Made by a program: the position numbers and the translations under genes
The notes under the pieces: model-generated
Told to the model about the DNA's origin: nothing
The model's input: only the letters and a program-made list of their open reading frames with translations
The model's database searches: none
Shown here: positions 46,677 through 57,156 of the stretch, piece by piece
Layout of the letters: every line of letters begins with the position of its first letter
How positions within the stretch are numbered: the stretch's first letter is position 1
Assembly: GCF_023973825.1 (NCBI RefSeq)
Contig: NC_090125.1
Location: forward strand, 2,440,928 to 2,504,927
Origin: Plasmodium brasilianum
Taxonomy: Eukaryota; Apicomplexa; Aconoidasida; Haemosporida; Plasmodiidae
Reading direction: 5' to 3'
Length of the DNA: 64,000 nucleotides

Positions 46677-48494
46677 ATGAACAAAAAGAAAAAAAAGAAA
46701 ACAAAGAATCCCATAAACATAAGTGAGTTAGAGGATAAAATAAATGTTTTGAATTTTATGAAAGATGACTTTGAAAAAATTTTAATAAAAGAAAATGAAA
46801 AGTTCTCTAGCATTTCTTCGGAACATACTTCTAAGGAAAAAAGATCATCAACTGAAAAAGAAAAAACGGACATAATTTTAAAAGAATTTATATCATTTTG
46901 TGAGGAAAAGAAAAATCTGTTAAATAAATATGTACAAACTGCAAATGAAATAATAAATAAAAATAATGAAATAATTGAAAATGAAAAGACAGAAATACAA
47001 AAGGTTATTTCCCAAAAGAATGAAGAAATAGAATATATTCAACAAAAAATTGAATTGACAGAAAATTATTACAGAGGAATTAATACTGCAATAATGAAAC
47101 TTCTAAACAATTTAGACTTATTTCTAAAGTATAAAATGAATATAGAATTAAATTTTGATAAATTAAAGCACAGTAGTAAATCACAAATAAAAGTAAATGA
47201 TCAACAAAAGGAGAATATGAATACAGAACAAAAGGATAACAAGTATATAAACTTTACACGACAGGAAGGTGACATAGTGTTTGTACAAGAATTGCATGAA
47301 TCAATGGATGAGTATGACAAAAAAATATGTAGTATTAGATCTTTCATAAAAAAAAATAAATTAGATGAACAAACAAAAACTTTCTCCCTTCAAAACAGAA
47401 TAGAGGAAGACCTCTTTAAGCAGCTTTCCGAGGGACTCGAAGTAGGAAAAAGGCATTATGATAATTTTGATAAGGATTACGATTCATGTAGCGATAATAG
47501 CATCAATAACAGCAATAATAATAGTAATAACAATAATAGTAATATCCACGCTAGTAATAACAATGATAGTAATGTCCACGATAGTTATAAAATTAATAAT
47601 AGCTATATCCTCATAGGCGAAAACAAAGCAAGCAGTATGTTTACGAATAATGAGAATGCAGATCAGCATAAAATAATAGACAAAGGTGATACAAATCAGC
47701 GAACTTCAGATGGGACTAACTCTTTAAAAAATAATGAAAAGAATGAAACAGAGAAGGCTAATTGCGCCAAGAAAATAGGGGAAGAAAACAGCTACATTGA
47801 GCATACTGAAAAGGAGTCACATACAGAGTGGGATGATGAAGCAGAAGAAGATGAGTCAGAAGATGACGAGGTAGGAGAAGCCGAGGTAGAAGATGCCGAG
47901 GTAGAAGATGACGAGGTAGAAGATAACGAGGTAGAAGATAGCGAGGTAGAAGATAGCAAGGTAGAAGATAACGAAGTAGAAGATAACGAGGTAGAAGATA
48001 ACGAGGTAGAAGATAACGAAGTAGAAGATAACGAGGTAGAAGATAACGAGGTAGAAGATAGCGAGTCAGAAGATAACGAGTCAGAAGATAACGAGGTAGA
48101 AAATAGCGAGGTAGAAGATAACGAGGTAGAAGATAGCGAGTCAGAGGATGACATAACTGATGATGTGGGCAATGCAAGAGAGGGTAATGAAAAAGAAAAA
48201 AATTTTATGACACTTGATGAAAGTGAATATAGCTCTAGGAATACTGAAAAGAACAAACAAAAGTATATGGAAAAAGAAGAAAGTAATTATAAATTCAAAA
48301 ATTCTAAGAAAAAAGATAATACAAATAAGAAAAGTAACCAAAAATTATTAAATGAAACAGAAAATATTGTAAAGAGCTTTTCATCGGACATATACAAAAA
48401 AATAGTTAGTGATAATATAAATATTCTCATGGACAAAATAAACAAAATAGATTATGATTATATATCTTATTTTGAAAAAAAATTAAAAAATTAA
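46677..48494 (+). CDS. Acidic repeat coiled-coil protein, conserved-type, unknown function
   Basis: A single exon of 605 residues. I start at ATG 46677 (MNKKKKKKTKNPINISELED); the upstream extension has no ATG. Residues 15-290 are predicted helical, with heptad-like stretches such as NEEIEYIQQKIELTENYYRG. Asn-rich filler follows. Then comes an acidic block of about twenty pentapeptides, (D/N/S)EVED, at roughly residues 390-495. The last 60 residues (ENIVKSFSSDIYKKIVSDNI...) are helical and non-repetitive, so likely conserved. No enzyme motif, signal peptide or membrane segment is visible. A cytoskeletal or nuclear scaffold role is possible but unproven. Confidence 0.72.
   Translation: MNKKKKKKTKNPINISELEDKINVLNFMKDDFEKILIKENEKFSSISSEHTSKEKRSSTEKEKTDIILKEFISFCEEKKNLLNKYVQTANEIINKNNEIIENEKTEIQKVISQKNEEIEYIQQKIELTENYYRGINTAIMKLLNNLDLFLKYKMNIELNFDKLKHSSKSQIKVNDQQKENMNTEQKDNKYINFTRQEGDIVFVQELHESMDEYDKKICSIRSFIKKNKLDEQTKTFSLQNRIEEDLFKQLSEGLEVGKRHYDNFDKDYDSCSDNSINNSNNNSNNNNSNIHASNNNDSNVHDSYKINNSYILIGENKASSMFTNNENADQHKIIDKGDTNQRTSDGTNSLKNNEKNETEKANCAKKIGEENSYIEHTEKESHTEWDDEAEEDESEDDEVGEAEVEDAEVEDDEVEDNEVEDSEVEDSKVEDNEVEDNEVEDNEVEDNEVEDNEVEDNEVEDSESEDNESEDNEVENSEVEDNEVEDSESEDDITDDVGNAREGNEKEKNFMTLDESEYSSRNTEKNKQKYMEKEESNYKFKNSKKKDNTNKKSNQKLLNETENIVKSFSSDIYKKIVSDNINILMDKINKIDYDYISYFEKKLKN
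47848..48153 (+). repeat. 15-bp tandem repeat encoding EVEDN
   Basis: About twenty copies of GAGGTAGAAGATAAC-type units in frame. Substitutions turn Val to Ser and Asn to Ser, Asp or Ala. The block is strongly acidic. Confidence 0.9.
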
Positions 48495-49012
48495 TAAAAA
48501 CGCATTTTATCATTTTTTATTTTAAGAAAAAAAAGTATACCAAAAAATAAAATTTCTATGTTTTTGGTGTCCTAAGATATATCGTAGCCACTTTTAAAAA
48601 TATAAATAAATTAAACAAAGAATCTACATGATTAAAGATGAAAGCTCTTCTAAATTTAGAGAGTGAAAAGGTTAAAATATAGTTAACCAAAGAGTTGATG
48701 GGTATGAAATAGAACAGCACAAAATTATTAAAAAGCAGAAAATTTTTGAACAGTGCAAAATTAAGCCTTACAAAAGTACACGCCACGAAATAGCATAAAA
48801 TAACGTACCAAAAAAAAAAAAAAAAAAAACATATATATATATATATATATAATATATATATATATCTTAACAGGAAGCTTTATCGGTTCCAAACTAAAAG
48901 TCTTCCTAACGAATTATCAAATTCGCTCAAAGGATGTTACACATCGAAGTTTATATATATAAAAAAAAAAAAAAAAACAAATAGTTTATACACATTTTAA
49001 ACAAATAAATTA
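48495..49012. other. Convergent spacer before MAK21
   Basis: Contains a (TA)n tract at about 48831-48863 and A-runs. A minus-strand open stretch at 48556-48810 encodes a Phe/Leu-rich sequence without an ATG; I do not call it. Confidence 0.45.
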
Positions 49013-52000
49013 CTATTTATCTCTTTTTTTTTTTTTCTTTTTTTTTAGTTTAGCAAAATCCGAAAATTCTAGTATATCATCTGTGCGTTCGTTCCCTTCT
49101 TTAACTTTTTTCTTTTTGGAAAAGTGTTTAACGTTTTTTTCATCTTTCGAAAAATTGTTTTGTTCATCGTTTTTTCTTTTTTTCTTTTTGCTTTTATATA
49201 GCTTATTATGATACAATACATCGTCATCTAGGTTTTTATCTATGTCAAAATTTTTAGTTATAAAATCGTCTAAAAATTCATCTTCTTCCTGTTCCTCATC
49301 AATAGATGACGCTGAAGCATCACCGTCATCTCCTTGTTTCTTTTTAACTTCATACTTATCTTTAAATTTCTTAAAACTATTGTTATTATAAGAATATAGA
49401 ATATCATAAAAATATTTCTGATACATATTATCCATTAATTTTGACTTGACCTTATTTATTTCCTTTGTTTCATCTCTCTTTCCATTGATGCAAGAGTCAT
49501 GGATAAAATTATTAAAAATATTAAGTACATTCGTTTGAATCTTTGCATTTTTATATTTTTGCGATAATTTTTCCATTATGTTAATAACTGTACTGGTTGT
49601 GTAGGAGTAATTATGAGAATACTTACCCAAATTGTGATGCGACTGCTTATCCGACTGCCCATGCGAATTGACTTGCAAATTACCTTGCACATTTTCTTGC
49701 AAATGATCAATCCCTTCACCTTTGCTTGGACATAGATAACCAGGTACACCATCATTATTTCTCACGTCGTCCTTTTTGCCACTCGCTCGATCTTCTTTAT
49801 TCGAACCATAGTTCCTCCTGCCTATATTAATTATAATATCGTCATCTTCGCCAATAATATGGCCATTTACGGCATTGTTTTTATATCCCTTGGAGCTAAG
49901 TACACACTCTTTTCCTAATTTACCATTTACGATTGACGCGTTTTCACGACTTTTCCTTCCATTTGGATCATATGCTATCTTATCACCATACCTATTAATG
50001 GAACTACTTTTAATCAAATGGTATTTTTTTGTTTCATACGCTTCGTTGTTAAAGACTGATATATTTCTAAATTCGAATAAGACATGCTTAAAATTATCAT
50101 TTAACAATGTTGAATAATTGTAAAATTCATATAAATGAGTTAGTATAGAGTTAGCATCTAGTGGATTATTTAATGATTTATTATAAGCAAATAATCGATC
50201 ATTAATTTTTGTATCTTCCCCTTTATGATACTTATTAAATTTTATTATATAAGTATTTTTCACATAATCCATATTTTGTTCATATAATTTATTTTCATCA
50301 TTATATAAATATTTCATTAATAAGTTTTTTTTAAAAATTATATATCTTATCATTATTAATGAAAATAAATGAGCACTGGATTCTTTAGAATGAATACTAT
50401 GTTGAAATATTCTTTTTATAAAACTAACATTCCTCATTAAATTATTATCTGTTAAAATTAATACCGTTAGTAAGCTATAAAAACTGTACGTATGTTCACT
50501 CTCATAATAATTTAGATTTCTTAATATACTATAATAAAAACAGTATACATTGTCATCTATTTGTTGTGAGGAATATAACAAAAGAAACATAATAACTAGA
50601 AAATTTATTTTAATTTTATACGATTCCACATTCTTTATAATTTTCAGTAAGGACAAGAAATTTAAACTATTCAAGTACTGATTTTCTGCTGATTCGTTTA
50701 AGCTCCTTCCTCTACTGCTAAAACTACTATTATTACGACTTTTTAACATTATACACTTGTTATAAATTATGAAATAAATGTTTTTAACCAATATACTGGA
50801 TAACAGCTTAAGAACTTTTTTACTTAAGTAACCATATAAACAGTACTTGGTAAAAATATTTTCTTCTAATTTTTTTTTCTTTTTTTGATTTTCGCTCTTC
50901 TTTTTTTTCTTTTCTTCCTTCTTCATGGTCACGTTGTTTGCATCTCTCACAGTTTCGTTATGATCTTTTATTTTCATATTATTACTCCATTCGTCATTTG
51001 TACTATTCATATTTTTCTCATTCTTCCGGGACCCAAATTCTTCGCTTCTGTGATTAGAAGCACGGTTGCTATTCAGCTTCGCCTCCTTTATGCATTTATA
51101 ATTACCACTCGAATTACAAACACTGTTATATTCCTCATTATTTATATTTACTCTTTTGCCATTCTCATGTGGTGAAAAACTAATATTGCGTGAAAGCGCA
51201 GCACTGCTACGATCACACGAACGATTCGCATCATCATCATTATTACTACCATTTTTGTAATTACTATTATTGTAGTTTCTATTACTATTGTTATTTCTAG
51301 TATTGCTAAGCAAATCATCCTTCATACACAACTTAACTTTTTCTTTATGATTTGTAAATTCGTTAATATGTGTATTTCTACTATCTGTTCCATTAAATGG
51401 AATACCGTTCTTCTCAGGCATCTCCTCTGTTTCATCATACGTCAAATCATGAGCTCCTAAGCTATGGTCAGATATGTTGTAATTTTTTACGTCTTCAAAA
51501 TACCCCGTATCAGTGCTCTTACATATTATATAACTCATTTTTTGTGTGCTCCATTCACTCAATAATATATTTTTTTTTTCAAATAACTCATATACATTTT
51601 TTGAAAATATTTCAAAAAGGTATGTTGAAAAGTATATAATATTTTCCGTAATGTCATTAAGTGAATTCGTATTTATTTTATATAAAACGTATAAACATCT
51701 GGTAATACTTAAAATATCACTTTTTAATTTTTCATTTATTATATTTTTTCTCTTATTTCTGCTCTTCAACCATTGAACAATATGATCAACACAAAATCTC
51801 AAATTCGATAATATTTTATTAAAAAAATAAAAAGCAATATAACTTCTAACATTTTCTATAGTTATTAAATGTTTTAAAAAATTTAATAGCAATGGATTTC
51901 CCTTATTAAGCATTATATAACCTTCTAATATGATATTTAATTTTGCAAATTTCTTTTCTTTCTTTTTTAAACAAAATTCATTTATAATATTAGCTGATAA

Positions 52001-53536
52001 ATAAAATACACTAGGTATCAAGCTATACATGGCATTTTTTAACATAAAAATATACTGCAAATATAATTTCTTGATAAAATTTTCGAAAGAGTACAAATAT
52101 ATTAAAGCATTAAAAAAAAAATAAAACGAAGAAAAATTATATTCCTTAAAATTAAATCTGCTGAACAATATATTTAAAATGTAGTTCATAATACTCTTGT
52201 TGTTCTGCTCAAAATTATGTAAATTATCATTTGGTAAAACAAACATAAATATATGTTTCAAACATTCGAGGATGGACTTTTTTATAAATATGTCTTCCCT
52301 ATTATTATAAAAATCAATTAAAATTTTTACATATACAATATATATTAATGGGTTATTTTTCACTAATATGACCATATTATTAATTCTATCGCTAAAAATG
52401 TTATTTTTGTTATAGATTATTTCTAAATGAATTTTTTCTTCATCCTCCGCGTGCTTTTCTAAAAAAATTCTGTAGTTATCATAAATAATGCTCAGACCGA
52501 TATCATACACTAAATTGTACACATCGCTCATGTCTACTTTCCTTCTAAGCAGTAGTTTTATATTCACATTGTTGTTCCTGAAGGTGCTATAACTATTACT
52601 GTTTCTACAGTAGCTGCTGTTGTGTCTGCTATTGTTGCTTCTACTGTTGCTTCTATCATTACTGCTACCGTAAGAATTATTGACATTCCTCACTTCGCTT
52701 CTTACAGCGTACAGTTGCCTCAGATACATAGGTATGCTACTGCATTCAATTGCACTGGAGTTTTCATTGGAATCGTTTATGTTTACACTTCCATTTATTT
52801 TTTCTCCTCTTGACGATGAAATTCGTCGTTTTAACAAAAGTTTTATTTTACTTTTCCAAATTTTCTCATTTAACACATTTTCGTCTTTTTCCTCATCAAA
52901 ATCAAACATTTTTTCCTCTATGTCAACAAAAAGGAGCTTTTGTTGAAAAGATGTATTTGTGTTATGATCCTCCTCTTTTTCATATTGCAGCTTTATTTCT
53001 TCATCCTCTTTTAAATTTTCATTATCTAGATTGCTCTTATTCCGTTTGCTATTATACAATTTTTTTACATACAAATTTATGTTATCGTATTGCAAATTTT
53101 TTTTCTTTTTTTTTAAAACATATTTTGAAACAATATGTTCCAAACCTTTTTTTAAGAAAAACCATGTGTCGCTCAAATCGTAAATTCTTTTTAAATGTAC
53201 TATAAAATTTTCATCTATTTTCTTTAAATGTATTTTATTTTCTACAACATTATTCAGCATATGCTCAATCTCATCGGTAAATAATCTTCTATGATTTTCA
53301 TTGTTGTTAAGCACAAAATTGTTAAATCTTTTACTACTACTTTTCTTTTCTCCCTTCACATATGTGTTCTTAATTTTACTCTTCCAGTTATAATTTATAC
53401 CGAAATTTCCCTTCTTTAATTTTGCCTTTTTATTTTTGAAGCTATTGCCCCTTTTCTTGAAATCGTAACCTTTCACATTCTTCTCTTTGTATTTTCTGTT
53501 TTTTTTTTTTTTGTTAACATTTAAATGTTTATTCAT
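49013..53536 (-). CDS. MAK21: Ribosome biogenesis factor Noc1/MAK21 (CCAAT-binding factor family)
   Basis: A single exon of 1507 residues. It has a basic N-terminus with nucleolar-type lysine clusters and helical repeats from about residue 340 (DRINNMVILVKNNPLIYIVY). Then comes the CBF/Mak21 core: a segment with YKIKINFLVIMFLLLYSSQQIDDNVYCFYYSIL, and ILTDNNLMRNVSFIKRIFQH followed by HLFSLIMIRYIIFKK (about residues 975-1065). Both pieces align with the FYRALYRKLLD and KRLLQ...GALYLVSEIL blocks of the family. The C-terminus is acidic then basic (EEDEFLDDFI, KKKKKK), as in MAK21/CEBPZ. Noc1 forms a dimer with Noc2 that exports and matures pre-60S particles. Long Asn/Ser inserts near residues 680-880 are parasite-specific. 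Confidence 0.78.
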   Translation of the reverse strand: MNKHLNVNKKKKNRKYKEKNVKGYDFKKRGNSFKNKKAKLKKGNFGINYNWKSKIKNTYVKGEKKSSSKRFNNFVLNNNENHRRLFTDEIEHMLNNVVENKIHLKKIDENFIVHLKRIYDLSDTWFFLKKGLEHIVSKYVLKKKKKNLQYDNINLYVKKLYNSKRNKSNLDNENLKEDEEIKLQYEKEEDHNTNTSFQQKLLFVDIEEKMFDFDEEKDENVLNEKIWKSKIKLLLKRRISSSRGEKINGSVNINDSNENSSAIECSSIPMYLRQLYAVRSEVRNVNNSYGSSNDRSNSRSNNSRHNSSYCRNSNSYSTFRNNNVNIKLLLRRKVDMSDVYNLVYDIGLSIIYDNYRIFLEKHAEDEEKIHLEIIYNKNNIFSDRINNMVILVKNNPLIYIVYVKILIDFYNNREDIFIKKSILECLKHIFMFVLPNDNLHNFEQNNKSIMNYILNILFSRFNFKEYNFSSFYFFFNALIYLYSFENFIKKLYLQYIFMLKNAMYSLIPSVFYLSANIINEFCLKKKEKKFAKLNIILEGYIMLNKGNPLLLNFLKHLITIENVRSYIAFYFFNKILSNLRFCVDHIVQWLKSRNKRKNIINEKLKSDILSITRCLYVLYKINTNSLNDITENIIYFSTYLFEIFSKNVYELFEKKNILLSEWSTQKMSYIICKSTDTGYFEDVKNYNISDHSLGAHDLTYDETEEMPEKNGIPFNGTDSRNTHINEFTNHKEKVKLCMKDDLLSNTRNNNSNRNYNNSNYKNGSNNDDDANRSCDRSSAALSRNISFSPHENGKRVNINNEEYNSVCNSSGNYKCIKEAKLNSNRASNHRSEEFGSRKNEKNMNSTNDEWSNNMKIKDHNETVRDANNVTMKKEEKKKKKSENQKKKKKLEENIFTKYCLYGYLSKKVLKLLSSILVKNIYFIIYNKCIMLKSRNNSSFSSRGRSLNESAENQYLNSLNFLSLLKIIKNVESYKIKINFLVIMFLLLYSSQQIDDNVYCFYYSILRNLNYYESEHTYSFYSLLTVLILTDNNLMRNVSFIKRIFQHSIHSKESSAHLFSLIMIRYIIFKKNLLMKYLYNDENKLYEQNMDYVKNTYIIKFNKYHKGEDTKINDRLFAYNKSLNNPLDANSILTHLYEFYNYSTLLNDNFKHVLFEFRNISVFNNEAYETKKYHLIKSSSINRYGDKIAYDPNGRKSRENASIVNGKLGKECVLSSKGYKNNAVNGHIIGEDDDIIINIGRRNYGSNKEDRASGKKDDVRNNDGVPGYLCPSKGEGIDHLQENVQGNLQVNSHGQSDKQSHHNLGKYSHNYSYTTSTVINIMEKLSQKYKNAKIQTNVLNIFNNFIHDSCINGKRDETKEINKVKSKLMDNMYQKYFYDILYSYNNNSFKKFKDKYEVKKKQGDDGDASASSIDEEQEEDEFLDDFITKNFDIDKNLDDDVLYHNKLYKSKKKKRKNDEQNNFSKDEKNVKHFSKKKKVKEGNERTDDILEFSDFAKLKKKKKKKRDK

Positions 53537-54229
53537 GGTATATAATTCAAAAGAAGTTCAAAATGTTCTACTTCATATATACATATATATATCGTATTAT
53601 ACAAAAATGCGACAATCTACTGTTTTCATTTTTTAATTATAAAAATGCTGGAGTAAAACTCCTTAATATGAATAACTATAAATGAATGAGAATATGTTCA
53701 TGCAAATAAATATAAACAGGTAAATTTCATACATATTACATATTTACTGAATAAAATGGTTATTACAGAATATGCTTCGGTATACATATATACATATATT
53801 TTTATATATATATATTTCTTGCTCTCTGTATGTGATGTAATATATTTTTATTTTATTTTATTTTTTTATTGTATGTATAAAAAAATTACACTATTAAGGG
53901 AAATCGCCTTTTCTCATTTCCTGAAATCTTTAAAATTTTAACTGCATTTTTAAAAATGGTTCTTCACATTTCAGCCATATTAAGATAATACTAAATAAAA
54001 CATATTTTAAAATAAAAATTGGCTAAGAAAATAAATACAATTTTAAATACGAAAGGAAAAAATCTGTAAGGATAAATTTTTAATAATAAATACTCAAATA
54101 CATTCATCAGCAAACAGAGGTATCTTGCAATAAACAAGGCAAGCAGATATTTGATTTATTACTTGGTTAACCGAAGCGTTTGTATATGAAAAAAATATTT
54201 GCATAAATATATATTTATATTAATACATC

Positions 54230-54267
<38 letters not shown>

Positions 54268-54458
54268 ATATGTATTTATATATATTTTTTTTTGTTAAGA
54301 ACATATGCATATTGTGGAGAAAAAAAGGCTCTACATATTTTTATTTTTATAATAACATATATTTATTTACTAACTTTTCTGATAATATTGCTATTCTGTA
54401 ACATAATGAAAAATGTATTTTTCAAAATCTCCTGTATATTTATCATTTTTGATGTTCG
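53537..54458. other. Divergent spacer, left part
   Basis: AT-rich spacer with (TA)n near 54229-54273. One weak candidate spliced ORF (53756-53988) is listed separately. Other open frames are Tyr/Ile translations of TA repeats. Confidence 0.4.
53756..53988 (+). CDS. Weak candidate two-exon micro-ORF (37 aa)
   Basis: ATG 53756 begins MVITEYAS, ending at donor GTATAC (53780). An acceptor TATTAAG at 53898 leads into GNRLFSFPEIFKILTAFLKM then VLHISAILR and TAA 53988. The phases agree and the 119-bp intron is far more TA-rich than the exons. The product would have one amphipathic or membrane helix. It could easily be chance. Confidence 0.2.
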
Positions 54459-54659
54459 ATGTTCTTAGATAGGTATGAAATATTGTATAGAATAAGAAAA
54501 AATGCAAATTTAAAAAAAAATGAAAATAGCCAATTAACACGTCAGAACAAAAAAAAAAAAAAAAATTATAAATTAATTTGTAGCATTGAATTTTTCTTAA
54601 ATATAATAGACAAAAATATTTTATTTTTATTTTGTAGTATTTTAGATCTGTTTTATTAA
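54459..54659 (+). CDS. Candidate small ORF of unknown function (66 aa)
   Basis: ATG 54459 to TAA 54659. The first 30 residues (MFLDRYEILYRIRKNANLKK, then NENSQLTRQN) are hydrophilic and A-rich on the coding strand, as true Plasmodium exons are. A poly-A run gives lysines and the rest is hydrophobic. A TTTTGTAG acceptor-like site at about 54630 suggests a possible spliced form. No family is recognised. Confidence 0.35.
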   Translation: MFLDRYEILYRIRKNANLKKNENSQLTRQNKKKKKNYKLICSIEFFLNIIDKNILFLFCSILDLFY

Positions 54660-55513
54660 GGAAATTTAAGAATTTGATGTATGTATGCAAAATAATAATT
54701 GGCATTTTAAGTAGTTATTTCATAAAATTAAATGTTATTAAGTTAAATGTTTTGAAATTATATGTTTTGAAATTATATGTTTTGAAATTAAATGTTTTAA
54801 AGTTAAATGATTTTAAGTTAAATGATCTTACGTTAAATATATTCATGATACATGTTTTTTTATAAAATTTAAGCTTTAACTATAAATGATAATAGTGTGG
54901 AGAAAATAAAACTTTTTCTTTTTTTCTATTTTCCCAATATTTTGCTTCGTCCATAAAATTGTTAATGATCCTAATATTATGGGATAATGTACGTACCTCT
55001 CTATACTGAAGTCTTATGTGTTCATACTTCATTATAGCAAATGTGAGTAATTATATATAGACATTTTAATATTTTTCATAATATTTCTAATTTTCCTTAT
55101 GGTTATATTTATACTATATTTTACTGTTGCAAAATACGGGGAATAAAAGTTAATAGGTTTTTATATTTTAACAAAATGTGAAATTCAAAAAAAGGGAAGG
55201 AAATGAATATTATAAATTTTAACTAAAAAATGTGCAAAATGGGAGAAAAAAAAAAAAAAAAAAAAATCAAACTATGATTACAGCTACAATCTTTTTTTAT
55301 TTTTTTTCATTTAACAAGGGTAACGAATGGTTTGGTGAAGGAAAAAAAAAAAAAAAAAAATAAAGTGACATAAAATAAAACGAAACAGAATAAAACAAAA
55401 CATAATAAAACGAAACAAAATAAAACGACAGAAAACAAAACAAAATAAAACAACACATGCATGTCTGTCTGTATACATACACATTTTCATACAAGTAAAA
55501 ATACGATTTGAAT
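54660..55513. repeat. Spacer with a 15-bp tandem repeat
   Basis: Between about 54720 and 54840, eight or so degenerate copies of a 15-bp unit (like TGTTTTGAAATTAAA) occur. The rest is homopolymer-rich, including an AAAAT/AAAC-type stretch at 55360-55450. No gene is seen. Confidence 0.6.
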
Positions 55514-57156
55514 TTATGAACTTTTAGACACTTTACTTAGCTTCAAAATAGAATTATGAATAATATAAAACGATTTTTCACAAATTTTTTTCATATGAAT
55601 GTTTATGTCTTTCACTCGATTAGCTGTTTGAATAACAAAGTCCCTAAAAAAAAAAAAAAAAAAAAAAAAATAGACTTACGTATATATGAAGAAATAAGGG
55701 AAAAAATCTATTGCACATTACACACACATAAGCAGACAAAGAATTAGCAAAGAGAGGAATGTGAAAAGCATTGTTTTACTCACTTTGGTGAATCAAAATG
55801 TCTAATGGCACTTTTTGTTGTTAAATACACATCTTTTGAAAAATTAAAAAGGTTATTTTTTATGTCATAATAAAATTCTACATCTTTTAAGTTATTAAAT
55901 TTTTCCCATTGAATATTTTTAAAATAATTTCTAAAAGAATTGCTTATAATTTGAACATTTTTGTACGGATAATATATGGGTTTAAAAATTATCTGATTTT
56001 TATAAAAAGGAAAGTCAAAGTATAAATTTTCTAAATTTTTGTTAACTGCTGTACTATCATCTTGTGGCTGATCTAAGGAATATACATTTTGCTCAATTAA
56101 TAACCCGAAGCATTTCTTTACTGCTCTTTCTTGCGAGTATATATGTGTTCCTATACATAAGCTTGATTTTAAATTTTTTTCATAAGGTGATAAATATAAG
56201 TCATTATATATCGTTTTTTTTTCTTTTTTCTTCTTAAAAAAATAATTTTTAAGAATATTATAATTTTTTATAAAGAAGTCGTTTGCCTCATTATGACGAG
56301 GGTTATGTTCATAGTTCATTGCATGAATATCGTTGTTATTGTGTTGTTTCCTATGTTCTATTTTCGAAACAACATTTTTTTTGGTTAATATTTTATTAAT
56401 GGCATCCTGTGAATAAATTTTATTAAAGGGTATCATCTTATAAAAGTAAAATGCATTGTTATCATTTACTCCTAGGCAATTTATGTTAATATTTTCGTTT
56501 ATGTCTAAAAAGGAAATCCCTTTGCACACTCCTATTGATTCAAAAATGATATTGTTGTTAATATTTTTTTTCACAAATTCATCATTATATGAATCCACAA
56601 ATTCTATTACAAATTTTTTATCCCTGTTTTTTGCTTTTTTTTTTTTTATCCCAAATAAATTAACAGGAAAATCGTGGTAATTAAATATGTCCATTATGTG
56701 CAATTTTTTATTATCATCGGCATCGTCATCTTCGTCATATTCTCTAAATTTATAAAAGCTCTCATTTAAAAAATCATTGTGTTTACTTCTTTTTCCAAAA
56801 TGTATAGGTATTTCAAATTCATCATCATTTACACTGTTTTTTTTTTCCTGTTTTATGGTATTTTTATTTCTATTAATATGTTTAACGTTCTCCTTTCCCC
56901 TACTAATTCCATCATTATCTTTGTTACTTTTCACGGATTCTTTTGGCAAATAATTGTTAAAAATTAACAATCTATTTTTCTCGTCATCTATTTTATTTTT
57001 TTCTGAATTTCCTTTTTTCTCATGTTTTCCTTCATCCATTTTGTTAATGGATACTTCCATTTCTTCACTGTCAAAAAGAATGTCAATGTTTTTTTTTCTT
57101 ATTTTTCTTTCATTGTTTTTTTCCTCATTATTATCATTCATTTTTATATATAACAT
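55514..57156 (-). CDS. Conserved-type two-exon protein of unknown function, 500 residues
   Basis: Exon 1 is 57156-55784 and exon 2 is 55643-55514, joined over a GTGAGT...TTTTAG intron with a split Lys codon. Exon 2 adds DFVIQTANRVKDINIHMKKI and CEKSFYIIHNSILKLSK before the stop. The N-terminal third is charged and disordered. From about residue 150 there is an ordered-looking region (HDFPVNLFGIKKKK, FVIEFVDSYNDEF, SIGVCKGISFLDINENININ). The C-terminal part has alternating aromatic strands (ENLYFDFPFYKNQIIFKPIY). No signal, membrane helix or known motif is recognised. A second in-frame ATG at 57141 is an equally good start. It shares a divergent spacer with VPS4. Confidence 0.72.

Noticed and set aside
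48556..48810. Minus-strand open frame encoding a Phe/Leu/Ile-rich sequence that looks like membrane helices
   Set aside because: There is no ATG or good acceptor, and it is the expected reading of T-rich DNA. It stays a weak possibility only.
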